DNA from: Salinicoccus carnicancri Crm
Lineage (GTDB): Bacteria > Bacillota > Bacilli > Staphylococcales > Salinicoccaceae
Reading direction: 5' to 3'
NCBI RefSeq assembly: GCF_000330705.1
Contig: NZ_ANAM01000006.1
Span: 372,001 to 436,000 of the forward strand
Length of the DNA: 64,000 bases
The notes beneath the pieces are model-generated. The model saw only the letters and a list, made by a program, of their open reading frames with translations, made no database searches and had not been told where the DNA came from. The position numbers were made by a program, and so were the translations under genes. Positions 59,445-64,000 of the stretch are shown in pieces. Position 1 is the first letter of the stretch, and each line of letters opens with the position of its first letter.

Positions 59445-60253
59445 TGGGTAGATATGCAGTAATAGGCCATCCGATTGGCCACACGCTGTCCCCGCTCATC
59501 CATCAGGCAAATTTTGAAGCAAAAGGGACATCGGATGAGTATAAGGCTCTGGACATCTCCCCGGACCAGCTTAAGTTCATCCGGGAGATCGCGGAAGAAG
59601 AATTGCTCGATGGATTCAACGTGACAATCCCCCATAAAGAGAGCATAATGGAGTTTTTGGATGACGTGGACGACGGTGCGAAGCTGATTGGTGCCGTCAA
59701 TACCGTCTCTGTAGTGAAAGGTGTCTTCAAGGGCTATAATACGGATATATCCGGATACATGAATGCATTCACAGGGCGCTTCGGGGAAAAGAAGCGCCGC
59801 GTGCTGATCATCGGTGCCGGCGGCGCTGCAAAGGCTGTCCAGAAGGCGCACAGTGATCATGGCGATGACGTGACTGTGGCGGCCAGACACCGGGAGAGCT
59901 TCAGCCGGTTCAACACAGAGGACTTCAGCAGACTGCTCATAAGTGATATACAAGCAGACGCTCAGTATGACGCAATCATCAATGCGACACCAGTCGGCAT
60001 GAAGCATGAAGATGTATTTTCGGTAATGGGCATTCCGCGTTCCATCGTCAAAGATGGGACAATCGGCATGGACTTGATATATCAGCCGGAAACGACGCCG
60101 TTTCTGACCCACTTTAACGAAGAAAAGGCGATGAACGGTCTGCCGATGCTGGTTTCACAGGCAATGGATGCCTATACCATCTGGACCGGAAAAGCGGGCG
60201 ATTACGCCGCGGCAAATAAAAAATGCAAGGAATATTTTGGAGGTAAATCATGA
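59441..60253 (+). CDS. aroE: Shikimate dehydrogenase
   Basis: NADPH-dependent reduction of 3-dehydroshikimate in aromatic amino acid synthesis. Substrate motifs are GHPIGHTLSPLIHQ and NVTIPHKESI (catalytic Lys). The nucleotide loop is IIGAGGAAKAV (about 122-132). Length is 270, normal. ATG 59441 overlaps the yqeH stop; ATG 59444 is the next codon. It overlaps yhbY by 4 bp. Confidence 0.97.
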   Translation: MMGRYAVIGHPIGHTLSPLIHQANFEAKGTSDEYKALDISPDQLKFIREIAEEELLDGFNVTIPHKESIMEFLDDVDDGAKLIGAVNTVSVVKGVFKGYNTDISGYMNAFTGRFGEKKRRVLIIGAGGAAKAVQKAHSDHGDDVTVAARHRESFSRFNTEDFSRLLISDIQADAQYDAIINATPVGMKHEDVFSVMGIPRSIVKDGTIGMDLIYQPETTPFLTHFNEEKAMNGLPMLVSQAMDAYTIWTGKAGDYAAANKKCKEYFGGKS

Positions 60254-60546
60254 ATAATTTAACTTCACGCCAAGTGAAGCAGCTCAAATCCAAGGCACAT
60301 CATCTGAGTCCGATTTTTCAGGTTGGAAAAAACGGGATTAATGAAAACTTTACGGAACAGATCAGTGATGTTCTGGAGAAAAGGGAGCTTATAAAAATAT
60401 CGGTGCTGCAGAACTGTCTTGAAGACAAGGATGATATCGCGAAACAGATCAGTTATGCCACAGAGAGTCACATAGTGACGATCATCGGCAATACGATCAT
60501 CCTCTACAAACAGTCGGAAAAAGCCGGGAAAATCAAACTGTCATGA
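60250..60546 (+). CDS. yhbY: YhbY/YqeI ribosome-associated RNA-binding protein
   Basis: CRM-domain protein associated with pre-50S ribosomes. The 98-residue protein has LTSRQVKQLKSKAHHLSPIFQVGKNG-like start and the GxxG-type loop GKNGINE. The IIGNTIILYKQS end completes the fold. It overlaps both aroE and nadD by 4 bp, so translation is coupled. Confidence 0.95.
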   Translation: MNNLTSRQVKQLKSKAHHLSPIFQVGKNGINENFTEQISDVLEKRELIKISVLQNCLEDKDDIAKQISYATESHIVTIIGNTIILYKQSEKAGKIKLS

Positions 60547-61106
60547 AAACAGCCGTTTTTGGCGGGACTTTTGATCCGATCCATATCGGGCATATCCATG
60601 CAGTCGTGGAAGCGAAGATTGTTCTGGATCTGGACAGGATCATTTTCGTACCGGCACGGCAGTCCCCGCTCAAGACAGCATCCCCTGCAGGAGATGCACA
60701 CCGTCTGGAAATGCTGCACCGGGCTACAGACGCTTATGATTTCATGGAGATCGATACCTTTGAGCTGAAACAGGAAGGGGTCAGCTACACCTATGACACG
60801 GCTTCGTACCTTTCGGAAAAATACCCGGAGGACGAACTTTATTTCCTCATGGGTGTGGATCAGTACCTTGATTTTGATAAATGGCATAATAATGATGAAT
60901 TACTCAGACTGATGACGTTTGCTGTGATGGCCCGGGCTTATGAGGGCGTGACGGTGAAAGACCCTTTCATCCGGGTTCTGCAGCCGGTCGTGGAAGTTTC
61001 TTCGACGACCATACGAAAACGCATTGCTGAAGGCGGGATAGTGCGTCATCAGCTTAATGACACTGTCCATGACTATATAAAGGAGCAGAGATTGTATGAA
61101 GCGTAA
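60543..61106 (+). CDS. nadD: Nicotinate-nucleotide adenylyltransferase
   Basis: Forms deamido-NAD from nicotinate mononucleotide and ATP. The nucleotidyltransferase motif is FGGTFDPIHIGHI (about 5-17), and the second motif VSSTTIRKRI near residue 155. The 187-residue length is normal. It overlaps yqeK by 11 bp. Confidence 0.97.
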   Translation: MKTAVFGGTFDPIHIGHIHAVVEAKIVLDLDRIIFVPARQSPLKTASPAGDAHRLEMLHRATDAYDFMEIDTFELKQEGVSYTYDTASYLSEKYPEDELYFLMGVDQYLDFDKWHNNDELLRLMTFAVMARAYEGVTVKDPFIRVLQPVVEVSSTTIRKRIAEGGIVRHQLNDTVHDYIKEQRLYEA

Positions 61107-61665
61107 GGAAGCAGTCAGGCTTGTGAAAGATAAGCTGCCGGAAAAGAGGTATAAACATTCGAGGCGTGTGGCTGAAACTGCCGAAGAGATGGCGAAGATC
61201 TTCGATGGCGATGCGGATAAATGCTATCTGGCGGGTATGCTCCACGACTATTCAAAATACGACGAGCTCAGCGACATGTACCAGTATGTGACCGAATATG
61301 AACTGGATCCGAACCTTCTGGGCTTCAAATCGGAAGTGCTGCACGGACCGGTTGCTGCGGTCAGGATGAGAGAGGAATTCGGTGTCGATGATGATGAGGT
61401 GTTCCAGGCTATTACGAACCATACTTCGGGCAGAGCCCAGATGATGCTGAACGAGAAGATCATTTTCGTCGCAGACTATATAGAACCTAAAAGGAGTCAG
61501 CCGGGTGTCGATTATATCCGTGATATCGTTTTTGAAAAACAGGACCTGGATTTCGCAGTATATGAAATTACCAAAGCGAACATACTGCACCTGGTGTCAA
61601 AAGACCGGCCGGTCTATATGAGGGCCGTAGACTGTCTGAACTACTACAATATGGTGAAGGAGTGA
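61096..61665 (+). CDS. yqeK: HD-domain diadenosine tetraphosphatase YqeK
   Basis: Cuts Ap4A and related dinucleotides to two ADP, removing a by-product of stressed tRNA synthetases. The 189-residue protein has HSRRVAETAEEM, the metal-binding MLHDYSKYD (HD at about 51-52), HGPVAAV and FVADYIEPKRS. The order nadD-yqeK-rsfS is conserved in Firmicutes. Confidence 0.95.
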   Translation: MKRKEAVRLVKDKLPEKRYKHSRRVAETAEEMAKIFDGDADKCYLAGMLHDYSKYDELSDMYQYVTEYELDPNLLGFKSEVLHGPVAAVRMREEFGVDDDEVFQAITNHTSGRAQMMLNEKIIFVADYIEPKRSQPGVDYIRDIVFEKQDLDFAVYEITKANILHLVSKDRPVYMRAVDCLNYYNMVKE

Positions 61666-61669
61666 AACG

Positions 61670-62005
61670 ATGCAGAGTGAAGAACTTTTGCAGTTGATGA
61701 TCGAAGCATGTGATGATAAGCGTGCAGAAGATATAATGAAATTCAACGTGACGGAAACAAGCAGTGTGACCGACTATTATATCATCTGTCACGGGACTTC
61801 CGACAGGCAGGTACAGGCGATTGCCGACGAAATCAAGGAAGTTGCAAAGGATTATGGCATAGAACCTGTGGTCGAAGGCTACAGGGAGGCGAAATGGATA
61901 CTGTGTGATGTTGACAATGTCGTCATCCATGTATTTCACAAACCTGAACGGGACTACTACAATCTTGAACGCCTGTTCCAGAATGGTGAGCATGTTGAAG
62001 TCTGA
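61670..62005 (+). CDS. rsfS: Ribosome silencing factor RsfS
   Basis: Binds L14 on the 50S subunit and blocks subunit joining in starvation. The 111-residue protein holds SSVTDYYIICHGTSDRQV, WILCDVDNVVIHVF and ERDYYNLERLF, the full RsfS pattern. It lies 4 bp after yqeK and overlaps the following methyltransferase gene by 14 bp. Confidence 0.96.
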   Translation: MQSEELLQLMIEACDDKRAEDIMKFNVTETSSVTDYYIICHGTSDRQVQAIADEIKEVAKDYGIEPVVEGYREAKWILCDVDNVVIHVFHKPERDYYNLERLFQNGEHVEV

Positions 62006-62735
62006 TTCAACCTACAGGCAGTTCAGCAGGTACTATGATGAACTGACATATGATATGCCATATGCACTCTGGCTCGACATCATCCATCAATTCAGGGATG
62101 GGCGCCGCTCGTTGCTCGATATCGGCTGTGGGACCGGAAACCTTACCGGGAAGTTTGAGTATGAAGACATTTCCGCATTCGATCAGGCCGGGGCCATGAT
62201 TTCACAAGCCAGGGAGAAGGGGCCGGAAGATATCGGATATTTTACAGATGACATGAGGTATTTTGAACTGGACAGGACATTTGATGTCATCTGTGCCACA
62301 GTCGACGTACTGAATTACTGCCGGGACCCTGAGGAAGTGATGAAGGTTTTTACCCAGGTGAAAAAGCATCTGTCTGATGACGGTGTCTTCATCTTTGATA
62401 TACACAGCGCATACAAGATGGAGAATGAACTGAATGGTGTCACGTACAGTGATGAAACGGAACATATCACCTATATATGGCATGCAATACCTGGTGAGTC
62501 TCCCTTATCCGTCATTCATGACATGACTTTCTTTGTTCGTGATGAAGAGAGTGACAGTATGTACAGGCGCTTCAGTGAGGTGCATAGCCAGCGGACATAC
62601 CGGCATAAGGATATGATCAGAATGATTGATGATGCCGGTCTTAAACTGGATTTTGCATTCAGTGATTTTGATATGTATAATCCAGTGACTGAAGTCTGTG
62701 ACCGGGTATTCTATGTTGTCAAAAAAACTTTGTAG
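61992..62735 (+). CDS. Class I SAM-dependent methyltransferase (YqeM-like)
   Basis: A 247-residue methyltransferase; the SAM-binding motif I is LLDIGCGTGNLTGKF (about 39-53), with an acidic strand-2 residue in ISAFDQAG and motif IV-like FDVICATVDVLNYC. The substrate is unknown. ATG 61992 follows GGTGAG and lies within rsfS; the longer frame from 61905 is a shadow. It is the last gene before a terminator, the usual YqeM position ahead of the comE operon. Confidence 0.92.
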   Translation: MLKSDSTYRQFSRYYDELTYDMPYALWLDIIHQFRDGRRSLLDIGCGTGNLTGKFEYEDISAFDQAGAMISQAREKGPEDIGYFTDDMRYFELDRTFDVICATVDVLNYCRDPEEVMKVFTQVKKHLSDDGVFIFDIHSAYKMENELNGVTYSDETEHITYIWHAIPGESPLSVIHDMTFFVRDEESDSMYRRFSEVHSQRTYRHKDMIRMIDDAGLKLDFAFSDFDMYNPVTEVCDRVFYVVKKTL

Positions 62736-62758
62736 CCGTCAGGTTACAAAGTTTTTTT
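62721..62758 (+). terminator. Rho-independent terminator after the YqeM-like gene
   Basis: A 14-bp stem (62721-62734 with 62745-62758), 10-nt loop, ending in a seven-T run. Its 5' half includes the last codons of the gene. Confidence 0.88.
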
Positions 62759-62766
62759 GAGTTATT

Positions 62767-62790
62767 TTATTTATTTGACGAAATAAATAA
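62767..62790. promoter_or_regulatory. Inverted repeat upstream of comEA
   Basis: A perfect 10-bp inverted repeat (62767-62776 and 62781-62790) around GACG, followed at 62793-62806 by AAAA-N6-TTTT, one base longer than a ComK half-site pair. TTGACG at 62775-62780 resembles a -35, but no -10 lies 16-18 bp later. Candidate operator only. Confidence 0.4.
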
Positions 62791-62846
62791 TCAAAACAGG
62801 CCTTTTTATCCATATATATATAAAGAGCTTTTTAAGGAGGAGTATT

Positions 62847-63464
62847 ATGGATATCAAGGTTTTCTGGAAGCGTTACAATCTCTATATTGCGGGCGGTCTT
62901 TTTCTCATCACTGCTGCTGCCCTGGCTTTTCTGATTTTTTTCGGCGATGACGGAGCTGAGGCAGTCGAACCGTTCCCAGTCCAGGAGGTCACTGAAGAAA
63001 GTGAAGAGGCACCGGTTGAGACTCTGGATGCCAGCATCTTTGTTGAAGTGAAGGGTGCGGTGGAGTATCCCGGCGTTTTTGAAATGCCGAAGGATGCCAG
63101 GGTGAAGAATGTGCTGGAAATGGCTCAGCCTGATGCCGCTGCCGATCTTTTGACTGTCAACCAGTCTATGAAACTGGCAGACGAGATGGTAATCTATGTG
63201 CCGAAGAAAGGCGAGGCCGGGGAATTCGACCCGGCTGCCGGCTTCGGATCCCAGGCAGATGCCGGAGATGATACAGTCAATATAAATACCGCAGGTGTTC
63301 CGGAGCTTACGAGTCTGAACGGGATCGGGGAGAAGAAGGCACAGCTTATCATCGATTACCGGGAGGAGAGCGGATTGTTCATGACGCCCGAGGATCTGAT
63401 GAATGTACAGGGAATCGGAGAAAAAACTTTTGAAAGTCTCAAACCATATATTACAATAGATTAA
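62847..63464 (+). CDS. comEA: Competence protein ComEA, DNA receptor
   Basis: Membrane-anchored double-stranded DNA-binding protein for uptake during transformation. The 205-residue protein has one TM helix (about 12-31), an acidic linker, an SLBB domain (about 57-118, with VEVKGAVEYPGVFEM) and a C-terminal helix-hairpin-helix pair (INTAGVPELTSLNGIGEKKAQ; VQGIGEKTFE). AAGGAGG precedes ATG 62847. comEB and comEC follow. Confidence 0.96.
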   Translation: MDIKVFWKRYNLYIAGGLFLITAAALAFLIFFGDDGAEAVEPFPVQEVTEESEEAPVETLDASIFVEVKGAVEYPGVFEMPKDARVKNVLEMAQPDAAADLLTVNQSMKLADEMVIYVPKKGEAGEFDPAAGFGSQADAGDDTVNINTAGVPELTSLNGIGEKKAQLIIDYREESGLFMTPEDLMNVQGIGEKTFESLKPYITID

Positions 63465-63486
63465 AAGAGAGAAGCGGGGGATAATT

Positions 63487-63948
63487 TTGAGAATCGACTG
63501 GCATGATTATTTTTTGGCACAAAGTCACCTGCTCAGCCTCAGGTCAACATGTGAAAGGCTGAGGGTGGGTGCAACCATTGTTAAGGAAAACCGTGTCATA
63601 GCAGGTGGATATAATGGTTCGGTATCAGGCGAAGATCACTGCATTGATGTGGGATGTCTCCTCGAGGATGGACACTGCATACGCACCATCCATGCCGAGA
63701 TCAACGCACTGCTGCAGTGTTCGAAGTTCGGTGTATCAACTGAAGGGGCGAGTGTCTACGTCACGCATTTTCCATGTATACACTGCACAAAATCACTCAT
63801 ACAGGCAGGCATCAGCAACATATATTATGCCAGGGACTACAAGAATCATGATTATGCCTTGTATCTCCTGGATAAGACGGGAGTCCATTACGAACGCATC
63901 GATTTCGATAATGAGCGCGTTGCCCATTATTTTGAGAGTATCGTATGA
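63487..63948 (+). CDS. comEB: dCMP deaminase family protein ComEB
   Basis: Zinc-dependent deoxycytidylate deaminase encoded in the comE operon; it supplies dUMP and is not strictly needed for transformation in Bacillus. Zinc ligands are HAE in TIHAEINALL and the PCIHC pair. The 153-residue protein begins at TTG 63487, with a GGGGG site upstream. It overlaps comEC by 4 bp. Confidence 0.95.
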   Translation: MRIDWHDYFLAQSHLLSLRSTCERLRVGATIVKENRVIAGGYNGSVSGEDHCIDVGCLLEDGHCIRTIHAEINALLQCSKFGVSTEGASVYVTHFPCIHCTKSLIQAGISNIYYARDYKNHDYALYLLDKTGVHYERIDFDNERVAHYFESIV

Positions 63949-64000
63949 TTGCCTTTCTGATCCTCCTGTCCATAATCAACGGCTACATCAGTCTCGGATC
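63945..64000 (+). CDS. comEC: ComEC DNA-uptake channel, N-terminal 18 residues
   Basis: ATG 63945 overlaps the comEB stop and reads MIAFLILLSIINGYISLG to the window end, the start of a hydrophobic helix. Identity as comEC rests on operon position after comEA-comEB; too little is visible to check the protein itself. Confidence 0.75.
   Translation, partial: MIAFLILLSIINGYISLG

Overview
The window is chromosomal DNA of a member of the Staphylococcaceae. Gene order and protein sequence match the staphylococcal core (rpmA-obg-ruvAB-queA-tgt-yajC-secDF-recJ-apt-relA-dtd-lytH-hisS-aspS; rarA-cymR-iscS-mnmA-TPR-recD2-alaS; mltG-trmR-udk-greA-mtnN-yqeG-yqeH-aroE-yhbY-nadD-yqeK-rsfS-methyltransferase-comEA-EB-EC). 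Base composition is clearly richer in G+C than Staphylococcus, judged by eye at a little under 50 percent. With the osmoprotectant transporter this suggests a halotolerant relative such as Salinicoccus or Jeotgalicoccus; the genus is an inference.

Layout. 1-17.7 kb: conserved, all on the + strand, with ribosome assembly and branch migration (obg, ruvAB), queuosine synthesis (queA, tgt), protein export (yajC, secDF), recJ, apt, the stringent-response enzyme relA, dtd, the amidase lytH, and hisS-aspS behind a T-box leader. 17.7-34.8 kb: accessory region with mixed strands. It holds a phosphoesterase, a LytTR/DUF3021/DUF4188 operon, acetyltransferases (one AAC(6')-like), an S66 peptidase, an EamA exporter, a P-loop kinase, a lipoprotein, YitT, and an oxidoreductase divergent from a TipA-type MerR regulator. 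It also contains an AT-rich island (about 27.2-31 kb) and an OpuF-type transporter. The island carries an IS30-family element inside a HAD hydrolase gene, two tandem DUF6241 genes (one with an in-frame stop) and a phosphotransferase cut short at its 3' end. 34.8-50 kb: 6S RNA, rarA, cymR, an ABC1 kinase, an aspartokinase divergent from hom-thrC-thrB, a flavin oxidoreductase, then iscS-mnmA-TPR-recD2. 50-64 kb: T-box-controlled alaS, then a dense run of housekeeping genes ending at the 5' end of comEC at the window edge.

How the genes work together. iscS supplies sulfur to mnmA for 2-thiouridine in tRNA. trmR, queA/tgt, dtd and the two T-box-regulated synthetase transcripts also serve tRNA function. 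ruvAB, ruvX, recJ, recD2, rarA and the competence genes handle DNA branches, repair and uptake. lysC-like aspartokinase, hom, thrC and thrB form the route from aspartate to threonine. yqeH, obg, yhbY and rsfS act on ribosomes.

No CRISPR array, prophage, tRNA or rRNA gene was seen. The most interesting signals are regulatory: a T-box with overlapping Asp and His specifiers, 21-bp-phased repeats upstream of the LytTR gene, a MerR palindrome inside a 19-bp promoter spacer, and a full-consensus promoter overlapping the recD2 stop codon. The damaged 27-31 kb island is the best candidate for poorly described genes.
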